A stretch of DNA of 64,000 nt, from assembly GCA_900467745.1 (NCBI GenBank), contig UBQW01000016.1:1-64000 (forward strand). Reading direction: 5' to 3'. The notes under the pieces were generated by a model that was not told where the DNA came from, searched no databases, and saw only the letters and a program-made list of their open reading frames with translations. Below are positions 1-7,828 of the stretch, piece after piece. Numbering within the stretch: position 1 is the first letter of the stretch; every line of letters begins with the position of its first letter. The translations under genes were made by a program, and so were the position numbers. The stretch is from Hyphomicrobiales bacterium. GTDB lineage: Bacteria; Pseudomonadota; Alphaproteobacteria; Rhizobiales; Rhizobiaceae.

Positions 1-306
1 TTTGTCAACAGGGCCTAGGTCCTCTAAGTACGCACTGAGATATGTTTCTTTTTCTTCGATTGCATTGAGAAGTGCGGCCCTTGCCGTACATAGAGCTGCG
101 GCTGACTCGGCGGTACCTTCTAGCTTGTCAGCCGCTGCAAGAGTCCTCAGCTCGACCTTCCGGTCTTTAACGGCAGCCGTCATTTCCTTCAGTTGCTGAA
201 ATTCTGGAATTAATAGGCAAAACCTCTCTTCGAGGTTATGTCCTTTCCTGTTCTCTGCATCGTATATGCGCCGAAAATTTCTTGCGTTAAAACCTTGATC
301 AAGCAC
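1..306 (-). CDS. Partial ORF, N-terminal part only, possibly a reverse transcriptase (uncertain)
   Basis: An open frame runs on the minus strand from a stop at 319-321 to the window edge, so only the N-terminal part is visible. The likely start is GTG at 306; there is no upstream ATG in frame after the stop. The protein begins VLDQGFNARNFRRIYDAENR and then becomes charged and helix-prone, like a coiled coil. The NFRxIYDxENRKG-type opening reminds me of the N termini of some bacterial antiphage reverse transcriptases (Drt3a-like), but this is recall without a search and no catalytic motif is in view. The plus-strand ORF in the same place is its shadow. It could equally be an unrelated or decayed gene. 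Confidence 0.3.
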   Translation of the reverse strand, partial: MLDQGFNARNFRRIYDAENRKGHNLEERFCLLIPEFQQLKEMTAAVKDRKVELRTLAAADKLEGTAESAAALCTARAALLNAIEEKETYLSAYLEDLGPVDK

Positions 307-783
307 TGCTGAGCCCCGCTATAATTGTGCATCATCGCGTAGGCTTCCGCATTGCAAAATAGCAATTGGCACACGTCCACAACTATTTATTGAAAATACT
401 TTAAGTTGGTTATATGCGACATAATAGGTTCGAGCCCAGGACCTCCCCGCGCCGCTTTCACTTAGACTGTCCACTGGCGTCCTTACTGGCCGGATTTTCA
501 CTGTCGGAAATATGACTTTTCCATCACGGTCTCCGACAGGTCAGGGCACTCGCAAATAACAGCTGTCAGCGGCGCTGTAGGATAATCAGAGCAACCTCAT
601 GCTTGCTTTCGCCGCTGGCGGCACTCAGGCTTCGCTTCCAGAAGAATAAAATAGCGTCGCCGCTAGGAAAGTCACCAAGGTTAAGAATTTAATCTGTTGC
701 ACATTCCGGTTCGCTCTGTACCCTCGATAATCCATCGGTCCGCGCCACCGAGGTGAACCTTCGTGATCTGGTCGAAGGGCCGG
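307..783. other. Non-coding left-end spacer
   Basis: No convincing gene is seen. A T-loop-like stretch (GGTTCGAGCCC, about 430-440, plus strand) resembles the 3' part of a tRNA, but the rest of a cloverleaf is missing. A short minus-strand ORF ending at 625 has a hydrophobic stretch near its end but no clear ribosome site, and I do not call it. Confidence 0.4.
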
Positions 784-870
784 TCGCGCAGCGGGATCCG
801 AACCCCCGGTACGGTTGCCCGTATGCAGCATTTCGAATGCTGTTATCTCGAACCTCTAGCCATCGTGCTG
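784..870 (-). pseudogene. Decayed tRNA-Ser(CGA)-like sequence
   Basis: Read on the minus strand, the sequence has a perfect 5-bp anticodon stem CAGCA/TGCTG around the loop TTCGAAA (anticodon CGA, serine). A long variable arm follows with stem ACGG/CCGT around GCAA, and then a T arm GGGGG-TTCGGAT-CCCGC with one mismatch. This is the class II layout of bacterial tRNA-Ser(CGA). The D stem is poor, and the 3' acceptor strand (TGCGCGA) does not pair with the expected 5' strand. I therefore read it as a degenerate or truncated copy, not a working tRNA. Such remnants often mark old integration sites of mobile DNA. Confidence 0.5.
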
Positions 871-921
871 ACATGTTAGAGAGATCACGTTTGCAACGTC
901 GGCAGCCAAGCAAAGCCTTCA

Positions 922-2229
922 TTATGTCGGATATGAGAGCCCATACAGATCGCGAATCGTCCGCCCTTCGTACTCACGGGGATAGACATTTCGATCCTGT
1001 AAGATGGGGATGACGTTTCCCACGAACTCCTCGATATCGTCGGGCGCGCGAGGCGGCTGCAGCGTGTAGCCGTCCACCGTGCCGTCTTCCCACTGATCGA
1101 TCATCTCGTCGGCGATTTCTTCGGCTGTACCAAGCAGCAGCCGGTGGTGTCCCTCGGACCGACGCACTGCTTGCCGTGCTGTCAACCGCTCATGCTGCAA
1201 CAGGTCGGAAAGCCCAAGTCCCATCCCTACGGCCTGCTGCCTGTTGGGATCAGGCACAAAACGTTCGTATTCCAGTATGGCATCGGGATCGAAGCGGTCG
1301 CGGTCCAATCCGTGCTCGCGCACGAAGCGCTCCAGCAGACCATCCTCGGAGCCCGTGCCGCTGTAGAGTTCATGCTTGCGCAGCGCTTCTTGCCTGTTTT
1401 CGCCGATGATGACCACTAGCCCCGGGACGATCCGAATGCCAGATGGATCACGACCGAGGGCAGCCGCCTTGTTTCGAACCTTTTCGCCAAATGCCTTACC
1501 CGCCGGTTTCGACAGGATGTTGCAATAGATGATTTCGCCGTGCCGCGCAGCAAGTTCGATGCCACCCTCGGATGCGCCTGCCTGGGCAATGACCGGGTGA
1601 CCCTGTGGGCCTCGCGGAACATTGAGGGGACCTCGAACCTGGAATATGTCGCCCTCATGATCAATGGTTTGCGCGCTCCCATTGTCCCAGAAGCGGTCGG
1701 AGGACACTTCGCCGGCTCGGCGCGGATCCCAGCTGGACCAAAGCTTCTTGGCCACATCGAGAAATTCGATCGCGCGGGCGTAGCGCTGGTGGCGCGGGGG
1801 AAGCGCTGCACTGCCGAAGTTGGCAGCGACGTTTGGATTGAACGACGACACGATGTTGACGATCAAGCGCCCGCCGGAGACGATGTCGAGTGATTGGGCT
1901 CGCCGCGCGAAATTGTACGGCGAGTTATAGGTCGACGAGACGGTAACGACGAAGCCGATATCCGGCACCTGGGCTGCGAGCGCCGTGCACAGGATCAGTG
2001 GATCGATCGTGTGGAAGGGACGTCCCAGAGGCTCTGTCATCAGCGCTGGATGATCGGAAAAGAACACGGCGTCGAACCGGCCCTTATGAGCGATTTCGGC
2101 AAGTCGCCGATAGTAAGCGGGATCGTTGATATCGTGCTGATCGCCGCGGCGATATTTCCAGGCGTTTGCGAGATAGCCGGTCGAGTTCAGCCCGACATTG
2201 AGGTTCATGCGACGTCGTTGAATGCTCAT
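922..2229 (-). CDS. LLM-class FMN-dependent monooxygenase (NtaA/DszA type)
   Basis: This 435-residue protein belongs to the bacterial-luciferase-like, FMNH2-dependent monooxygenase family that includes NtaA, SnaA and DszA, whose members use reduced flavin and O2 to attack thioethers, sulfones and chelators. Family hallmarks seen are the early FDAVFFSDHP strand, the SGGRLIVNIVSS segment (residues about 118-129) and a GPLNVPRGPQGHPVIAQAGAS region near residue 205. The usual family length is 430-460, so it is complete. Its ATG overlaps the stop of the upstream acyl-CoA-dehydrogenase-like gene (ATGA), so the two are translationally coupled. It is the last gene of a minus-strand operon that starts with a binding protein. 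The substrate cannot be read from sequence; sulfur acquisition is inferred from the neighbours. Confidence 0.9.
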   Translation of the reverse strand: MSIQRRRMNLNVGLNSTGYLANAWKYRRGDQHDINDPAYYRRLAEIAHKGRFDAVFFSDHPALMTEPLGRPFHTIDPLILCTALAAQVPDIGFVVTVSSTYNSPYNFARRAQSLDIVSGGRLIVNIVSSFNPNVAANFGSAALPPRHQRYARAIEFLDVAKKLWSSWDPRRAGEVSSDRFWDNGSAQTIDHEGDIFQVRGPLNVPRGPQGHPVIAQAGASEGGIELAARHGEIIYCNILSKPAGKAFGEKVRNKAAALGRDPSGIRIVPGLVVIIGENRQEALRKHELYSGTGSEDGLLERFVREHGLDRDRFDPDAILEYERFVPDPNRQQAVGMGLGLSDLLQHERLTARQAVRRSEGHHRLLLGTAEEIADEMIDQWEDGTVDGYTLQPPRAPDDIEEFVGNVIPILQDRNVYPREYEGRTIRDLYGLSYPT

Positions 2230-3479
2230 GCGCCAGTCTCTTCCGGTTGCTCCTGTTTGGCGACACCGACGCCGCCTTGCGGGGCCGGCGTCGTGCCTTC
2301 AATGGCGAAATCGCCGACGATGCGATCGTGATAGATCCGCGGATTGTGCGAGGCGATGGTGCGGGCGTTGCGCCAATGGCGATCAAGACCGTGGGCGCGC
2401 TTGGCAGCGGATGCTCCCAGTGCATCGAACAGCACCGTGCTGGCATCGAGGATCAGCGAGGTAACGACTGTGACGGATTGACTGACCTCGAGCTCGGCGT
2501 TGCGACCAGCCAGTGCGATCAGATCCTGGTCGCCACTTTGATTGGCCTCATATGCTCGCTGTAGCGCATTTGCGGCCTGAAGCACGATCGCACCGGCGCT
2601 GTAGGCAGCCCCCCTCACCTTGCCTACGACTTGCTGGACCTGCGGGTCCTGTGCGGACCGCGAAGCGTTACCACGTGCATAAACCCGCTTGCGTGCCGCC
2701 ACATGCCGCGCCAGGTCGTTTGCGGCGGCGCGCCCGATCCCTGCCAGCGAAGCAAGGTGAACCAGCTGGAAGAAGCCGCCCGAATAGCTGAAGCGTACCG
2801 CGCTTGGCTTGATCAGCTCATCGGCGATTTCGACACCACTGAAACGCGCGGTACCGCTCGCCGTGAGCGACTGGCCAAAGCCATCCCAGTCGTCGATGAT
2901 CTCGACACCGGGTGCTGTTGTCGGCACGAGTGCGCCGATCGGCTGACCGTCGCCATCGATTGCGCCAAGGGTGATCCAGTCCGCATAAAGCGAGCCGGTA
3001 GTGTAGAATTTCTCGCCGTCGAGACGCCAGTTGGCGCCATTGCGCGCCAGTCGCGTCGAATAGCTGCCGAGCGGTGTGTCTCCGAGCTCTGAAAAACCGC
3101 TTCCCACGGTCTCGCCCTGGCCGAGCTTCTTCAGCCAATCGTCGCGCCAGGTGCTGTCGGGTGCATTGAGGAGATCTTCGGTAAAGCCAAAGTGGCTGCG
3201 ATAAGCGTTGGTAAGGTTCGGATCGGCTGCGGCAAGCTCGATGATGAGGCCGAAAAGCTCCGGCAAGGTTGCGCCGAAGCCTCCCTGGGCCGGCGGCAGT
3301 CGCAACCGCGAAAATCCTGACATCTTCAGCCATCCATAGGCATCAAAGGGCAGTTCGCGTGCCAGGTCGCGATCGACCGCACGTTTGCCAATGCGGGCAA
3401 AGACAGGCCTGAAGGTTTCTGCGAGGCTGTCAAAACGCGCGCTCGGCGGAGCGCCCCAGCCGCCGTTGATATCGGTCAT
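2226..3479 (-). CDS. DszC/SfnB-like acyl-CoA-dehydrogenase-fold monooxygenase
   Basis: Predicted 417-residue flavoprotein with the acyl-CoA dehydrogenase fold, of the subgroup that includes DszC and SfnB. These act as FMNH2-dependent monooxygenases on sulfur compounds rather than as acyl-CoA dehydrogenases. The subgroup motifs DDWDGFGQ (mid-protein) and DRHWRNART...HNP (C-terminal) are present, and the same two motifs recur in three other genes of this window. ATG at 3479 is chosen because an AGGAAAC ribosome site lies just upstream; an upstream extension in frame has no such site. It sits between the rhodanese gene and the LLM monooxygenase, to which it is coupled by ATGA. A two-component oxidation of an imported organosulfur compound is inferred. 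Confidence 0.88.
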   Translation of the reverse strand: MTDINGGWGAPPSARFDSLAETFRPVFARIGKRAVDRDLARELPFDAYGWLKMSGFSRLRLPPAQGGFGATLPELFGLIIELAAADPNLTNAYRSHFGFTEDLLNAPDSTWRDDWLKKLGQGETVGSGFSELGDTPLGSYSTRLARNGANWRLDGEKFYTTGSLYADWITLGAIDGDGQPIGALVPTTAPGVEIIDDWDGFGQSLTASGTARFSGVEIADELIKPSAVRFSYSGGFFQLVHLASLAGIGRAAANDLARHVAARKRVYARGNASRSAQDPQVQQVVGKVRGAAYSAGAIVLQAANALQRAYEANQSGDQDLIALAGRNAELEVSQSVTVVTSLILDASTVLFDALGASAAKRAHGLDRHWRNARTIASHNPRIYHDRIVGDFAIEGTTPAPQGGVGVAKQEQPEETGA

Positions 3480-3572
3480 GGTTTTGTTTCCTGTTTCAAG
3501 CTGCAACACCGCCGGCTGACGCCGACGGTATAAGGAACTGATTTGTGGTTTGGCCAAATGCTGAGCCCGGCC

Positions 3573-4658
3573 TCAAGCGGCAGCGCGTGTCTGCGCCTTG
3601 AAATCGTGAAGCAGGATTGCGATTTCGAAGCCGCGGCGCGAAAGCCAATGGGCAACGATGCGGGCGCGTGAACCGAGGAGATCGTCGACGAGGACGATGC
3701 GGGCCCCGCGCACGGCAATCGTACGATAGGAGACGCCGAGCAATTGTCCGCCCTCCGACGAGATCGATCCGGGAAGGCTTTCACGGGCGAATTCCTGCGG
3801 CGTGCGAACGTCAAGCAGATAGGTCGTTCGCTCCTCATCCGCGTTCCATTTCTCAGCGGTCTGCCGATCGATGAAGGTCAACTGGTCCCCTGCCGACAGT
3901 CGCTCGCCATGCTCGCTTGCCTGACGACGGGCCTGTTCGGTTGCCTCGCCGACGGTGGCCGTGCGCCCCGTTTCCAGTTCAAACCCCGCATCGGTCCAGC
4001 CGCGCGTTCCGTCGTCAAGATAGGAGACGGCATTGGCAATACCGGCATCGATCAGTGTTTGCGCTCCAATGATGGCGCGTGGCAGGCCGGCGCAGGAGAC
4101 GACGACCTTGGTCTTTGCCGAGGGGACGACGTCCTTGAAGTGCAGCAGAAGCTCGGCGCCCGGCACGCCGACAGCGCCTGGAACATGCGCTTTTTCGTAT
4201 TCGGCGATCGTGCGCGTATCGATGACGATGACGTCGGTACCCTGATCACGCAGCGCCTTCAGTTCGATGGCTGATGTCACTGGTGTCTGACGTTCTTCTC
4301 GGATCCTCGTGACGAATGGGACGCCTGGAATATCGAAGGTCGGCAGCGAGACACCTTCTTCCACCCAGGCAGGAATACCGCCGTCGAGAAAATGAATGTT
4401 GGTCCAGCCAAGCGCCGCCAGTCGTGCCACAGCCCGTTCGGCCGCACCATCGCCGCCATCGACGAGGACGGTCCGGACGCTGCGGCGCGGGACGAAACGG
4501 TCGAGCTCAGTTTCCAGGCGATCGGCGGGCAGGTTCGTTGCAAAAAGCGGGGATGCGTAGCCGACCTCTTCGGTCGGCCGGATATCGAGCACCGCGAGCT
4601 CCTGCCCGTCGCCCAGCCAGTCGATCAATCCTGCCTTGTCTAATGAATGTTCAGCCAT
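3573..4658 (-). CDS. Triple-domain rhodanese-like sulfurtransferase
   Basis: This 361-residue protein has three rhodanese-like domains (about 1-110, 120-230 and 255-355), each with the LDxR/IDTR/LDVR edge strand. Only the middle domain keeps a catalytic cysteine, in the six-residue loop C189-AGLP-R194. The corresponding loops of domain 1 (around D67) and domain 3 (around D325) carry aspartate, so these domains are probably structural or regulatory. Active rhodaneses carry sulfane sulfur as a cysteine persulfide. It lies directly downstream of a binding-protein gene (17-bp gap) and upstream of a DszC-like gene, which suggests a role in handling released sulfur. The start at 4658 fits an upstream GGAG-like site (GAGGAGAGAAA). 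Confidence 0.9.
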   Translation of the reverse strand: MAEHSLDKAGLIDWLGDGQELAVLDIRPTEEVGYASPLFATNLPADRLETELDRFVPRRSVRTVLVDGGDGAAERAVARLAALGWTNIHFLDGGIPAWVEEGVSLPTFDIPGVPFVTRIREERQTPVTSAIELKALRDQGTDVIVIDTRTIAEYEKAHVPGAVGVPGAELLLHFKDVVPSAKTKVVVSCAGLPRAIIGAQTLIDAGIANAVSYLDDGTRGWTDAGFELETGRTATVGEATEQARRQASEHGERLSAGDQLTFIDRQTAEKWNADEERTTYLLDVRTPQEFARESLPGSISSEGGQLLGVSYRTIAVRGARIVLVDDLLGSRARIVAHWLSRRGFEIAILLHDFKAQTRAAA

Positions 4659-4675
4659 GTTTTCTCTCCTCGATA

Positions 4676-6274
4676 TCAGGCGTTCGGATCGAGCCACAGA
4701 TCGCCGAAGCTCCAGTTCAGCCCTTGCGCTCCGGTGACGTAGTTCTTCACCCGCTTGTTGGCGACGATCTGGGCCCCGGCCGCGACCAGGTCGACGGAGG
4801 CCACCTCGTCATGGATCAAATGCTGGAACTTGCTCCAGATCTCCCAGCGCTTCTTTTCGTCAGGTTCGATCGCTGCCGCCTCGAGCAATGCGTCTGCGTC
4901 CGCGTTTTCGTAGTGGCTGGCGTTGGAAAACGGCAGGCCGATCTTGAAGTTCTTGCTCCAGTAGGCGCGCTGAATGCCGAGCGAGGGATCGAAGGTATTG
5001 GACAGCGATTCTACGACAAGATCGAAGGCGCGGTCGGTGTAGACGGTCTTCAGGAAGGTCGGCAGATCGTATTTCCCGATCTCGATGCCAATGCCGATCT
5101 TTTCCAACTGGCTTCTGATAACATCGGCATAACCTTGCGGAAGATAAGAATTGTAGGTGAGCCTCAGATCAAAGCGCTTGCCATCTGCCTTGCGCGGAAA
5201 GCCCGCCTCATCAAGAAGCTTTTCGGCCGCGGCCGTATCATGGGGATGGGCCAGGACGGTCTTATCATACCACTGCGGCAACGCGGTGCTGACCGGGCTC
5301 GGCGACACCTGGGCATAGCCATAAAGCGCGACGTCGACGATTTCCTGAAGATTGATTGCCTGTGCGATCGCCAGCCTCACCTCGCGTTTGGCAAAGAGCG
5401 GATTATCGTAGTTGAAAAACAATTGCTGTTGCGGGCCGGAATAGGCGTAGGTGGTCGTGTCGACGACGAGACTTGGGACCTGTTTCAGGCGGTCGAGATC
5501 GGCAAGCGGGACCGGATTGTCGCCGATGTCGGCCTCGCCGGTTTCAAGTGCAGCCGAGCGGGCCGCGGGGTCGGTGACGACGCGCAGGATGATACCGTCG
5601 AGATAGGGCTTGCCCGCGTCCCAGTAATCGGGGTTACGCTCGAAGATCAGATGACTGCCAGCCACCCATTCCGCCAGCTTGAATGGACCGGTGCCAATCG
5701 CGGTCTGCAGCGTCTGGCCGTCGCCAGGCGCCAGCTTCTCGAAGATGTGCTTTGGCACGATCGGCGATTCCGAGCTCGACTGTGCCGAGATAAGGAACGG
5801 AGCGGGCTTCGATAGCACGATGACGGCTGTGAGCGGATCGGGCGTCTCGACCGCGACCACGTTTTGATAGGTGATGCGCCCGCGTGGATGGGCTTCCTTC
5901 AGTCTGAAGATCGAAAACGCGACATCTTCGGAGGTGAAGTCCTTGCCGTCATGCCACTTCACACCCTTTCGCAGTTTAAACGTGTAGCGAAGATTGTCAT
6001 CGGAAACGGACCACTCCGTTGCCAATAGTGGCTGCGGTTCAACGTCAAGATCGAAGGTCAGCAGACCCTCGACGATCTTCGGACCGATCGACTGGCCAGT
6101 GCCCGATGACGTGTTGATGGCGAAGAGCGCATTGCCGGGATCCACCCGGTAAAGCCAGTTCAAGGTGCCGCCCTTTGCAGGTGCAGTACCTTGTGCGAAC
6201 GCGATTGACGGGAGCAAGGTGCTGGCACTTGCAAGCAACATCAGCTGATTGAAACTGCGACGGTTGATGGACAC
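4676..6274 (-). CDS. ABC transporter substrate-binding protein, family 5 (dipeptide/nickel type)
   Basis: A 532-residue periplasmic binding protein of the extracellular solute-binding family 5. The N terminus INRRSFNQL followed by a hydrophobic stretch and AFAQ looks like a twin-arginine type export signal. The family features WSVSDDxLRYTFKLRKGVKWHDG and GTGPFKL are present. It heads the minus-strand operon with the rhodanese, DszC-like and LLM genes and has no permease beside it, so it probably feeds the DppBCDF-like transporter at 20.2-24.1 kb. Two close paralogues (14.5 and 24.4 kb) share blocks such as YTDRAFD and YWSKNFK...PFSNASHY. The ligand is unknown; an organosulfur compound is inferred from context. 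Confidence 0.92.
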   Translation of the reverse strand: MSINRRSFNQLMLLASASTLLPSIAFAQGTAPAKGGTLNWLYRVDPGNALFAINTSSGTGQSIGPKIVEGLLTFDLDVEPQPLLATEWSVSDDNLRYTFKLRKGVKWHDGKDFTSEDVAFSIFRLKEAHPRGRITYQNVVAVETPDPLTAVIVLSKPAPFLISAQSSSESPIVPKHIFEKLAPGDGQTLQTAIGTGPFKLAEWVAGSHLIFERNPDYWDAGKPYLDGIILRVVTDPAARSAALETGEADIGDNPVPLADLDRLKQVPSLVVDTTTYAYSGPQQQLFFNYDNPLFAKREVRLAIAQAINLQEIVDVALYGYAQVSPSPVSTALPQWYDKTVLAHPHDTAAAEKLLDEAGFPRKADGKRFDLRLTYNSYLPQGYADVIRSQLEKIGIGIEIGKYDLPTFLKTVYTDRAFDLVVESLSNTFDPSLGIQRAYWSKNFKIGLPFSNASHYENADADALLEAAAIEPDEKKRWEIWSKFQHLIHDEVASVDLVAAGAQIVANKRVKNYVTGAQGLNWSFGDLWLDPNA

Positions 6275-6638
6275 GCGACATGCTCCTCTTCGGTTGGGGT
6301 TTGGTCCGCCGTGGGCGAGCTTCCGTGCTGCACGCGAAATGGCGAAGTCATAGTTTCTTCCCGGTCGCGAAAGAAAAATTGCGTCGAAGAGCCTGTTTGC
6401 AGCGAACGCGATCTGGAGGAATTGCTACTCACTTTCGATGCTTTGACGGCATGATGTTTGCGCGTGAGAGGTGGTTGGGGAAACGGTGGGTCAGAGCGCG
6501 GCCACGAAAGAATTTCTTTGCGCAAAACCAAGCAGATGTTTCTGGACTTGAGCGGCGGATCGGCCAACCGTTGACGGCAAAAGCCGGGCTACATGGCCTT
6601 TTTGCCCTCATGCTGGGCGCTCATTGCCGGGAGGCAGA
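6275..6638. promoter_or_regulatory. Divergent promoter region between two sulfur operons
   Basis: This 364-bp gap separates the minus-strand binding-protein operon from the plus-strand DszC-like/LLM operon, so it must carry both promoters. It contains AT-rich segments and the sequence GAAAGAATTTCTTTGCGC near 6505-6522. The latter has an internal GAAA...TTTC dyad and resembles a TTTTCTTGCGC stretch upstream of the second binding protein near 14170. A LysR-type or CysB-like site is possible but not proven. No coding ORF is seen. Confidence 0.45.
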
Positions 6639-7817
6639 ATGCCGTTTCAAACAGATGCCGACGATACGCTCCTGGCAAAGGCGATCGAGCTGCGCCAGGC
6701 GTTTCATCGCGATGCCGTTGAAAGAGACAAGGCGGGTGGACGGCCCGTCGACCAGATAAGGCTCTTGAAGGAAAGCGGGCTGGCGTCCGCCCAGATCCCG
6801 AGGGACTATGGCGGCCGGGGCGCCTCATGGCTGACGATCCTGCGCATTGTCAGGGAATTTGCCAGGACAGACGGATCGCTTGCCCATCTCTTCGGGTATC
6901 ACCATCTGCCCCTGAACCATATCCTGTTTCGCGGCTCGACTGCCCAGAGGCAACGGTGGCTGACGGGCTCTGTGGCCGGCAACTGGTTCTGGAGTAATTC
7001 GGGAAACGCGCTTTCGAAAACGTCGAGTGGCGAAAGGAGCGCGACCGGCTGGATCATCAATGGCAGCCGCCCGTTTTCTTCAGGATCGCATGTTGCCGAC
7101 TACATCCAGATTTCCTGGGAGAATGCTGATGGCGCGCGCTTGACCGCAGCCGTTCCGGCCGATCGCGATGGTATCGTCATCGAAAACGACTGGGACGGTA
7201 TCGGACAACGTCAGACCGGCAGCGGTACCGTGCGCTTCGTCAATCTCGAGATCGACGATGACGAGCTGATTGGTTCGCCCGATCTGCCACTGACTCCTTT
7301 TTCTTCGCTCACCTCGCTCCTCCAGCAAAGCGTTCTCCTCAATGTTTTTGTCGGTAGCGCTCAAGGAATATTGGATGAGGGTCGCAATTACACAACGACA
7401 AGTTCGCGGCCCTGGATTTACTCCGGTGTCGAGCGACATATCGACGATCCATGGATCAAACGACAGTATGGGGATCTTTTCGTTCGCGCCTTGGCTGCAT
7501 CAGAGCTGGCCGACAAGGCGGCCCGCAGTCTTGATGCTGCCTATGGCGAGGGGCCGTTACTGACGGCTGCAGGTCGCGGTGCCGCCGCAATCGATATCGC
7601 GACTGCCAATGTCTATGCGGGTGACGTCGGGCTTGCAGTATCGAGCGAAGTCTTCGAGGTCATGGGCGCGCGTTCCGCGACCACGGAAAATGGCTTCAAT
7701 CGCTTTTGGCGCAACGTCAGGACCCACACGCTGCACAATCCCGCTGAGTACAAGAAGCGCACCGTCGGCACATGGCTGCTGACAGGCGAGTTTCCCGTGC
7801 CGGCCATCTATCGCTGA
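6639..7817 (+). CDS. DszC-like acyl-CoA-dehydrogenase-fold monooxygenase
   Basis: A 392-residue member of the DszC/SfnB branch of the acyl-CoA dehydrogenase superfamily. It shows NDWDGIGQRQTGSG mid-protein and FWRNVRTHTLHNPAEYK at the C terminus. ATG at 6639 follows a GGGAGGCA ribosome site, so the TTG 15 bases upstream is not used. It is most similar, by eye, to the gene at 9639, with shared blocks SRPWIYSGVERHIDDPWIK and SEVFEVMGARSA, so the two probably arose by duplication. It is first in a six-gene plus-strand operon ending with a nitroreductase that could supply reduced flavin. Biochemical substrate unknown. Confidence 0.9.
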   Translation: MPFQTDADDTLLAKAIELRQAFHRDAVERDKAGGRPVDQIRLLKESGLASAQIPRDYGGRGASWLTILRIVREFARTDGSLAHLFGYHHLPLNHILFRGSTAQRQRWLTGSVAGNWFWSNSGNALSKTSSGERSATGWIINGSRPFSSGSHVADYIQISWENADGARLTAAVPADRDGIVIENDWDGIGQRQTGSGTVRFVNLEIDDDELIGSPDLPLTPFSSLTSLLQQSVLLNVFVGSAQGILDEGRNYTTTSSRPWIYSGVERHIDDPWIKRQYGDLFVRALAASELADKAARSLDAAYGEGPLLTAAGRGAAAIDIATANVYAGDVGLAVSSEVFEVMGARSATTENGFNRFWRNVRTHTLHNPAEYKKRTVGTWLLTGEFPVPAIYR

Positions 7818-7828
7818 AAGGATTTTCA

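Noticed and set aside
428..446. T-loop-like sequence GGTTCGAGCCC suggesting a tRNA end
   Set aside because: No anticodon or acceptor stem could be drawn around it on either strand.
4316..5815. 499-residue plus-strand ORF
   Set aside because: It is the antisense shadow of the rhodanese and binding-protein genes; its composition is Arg-rich, with no family match.
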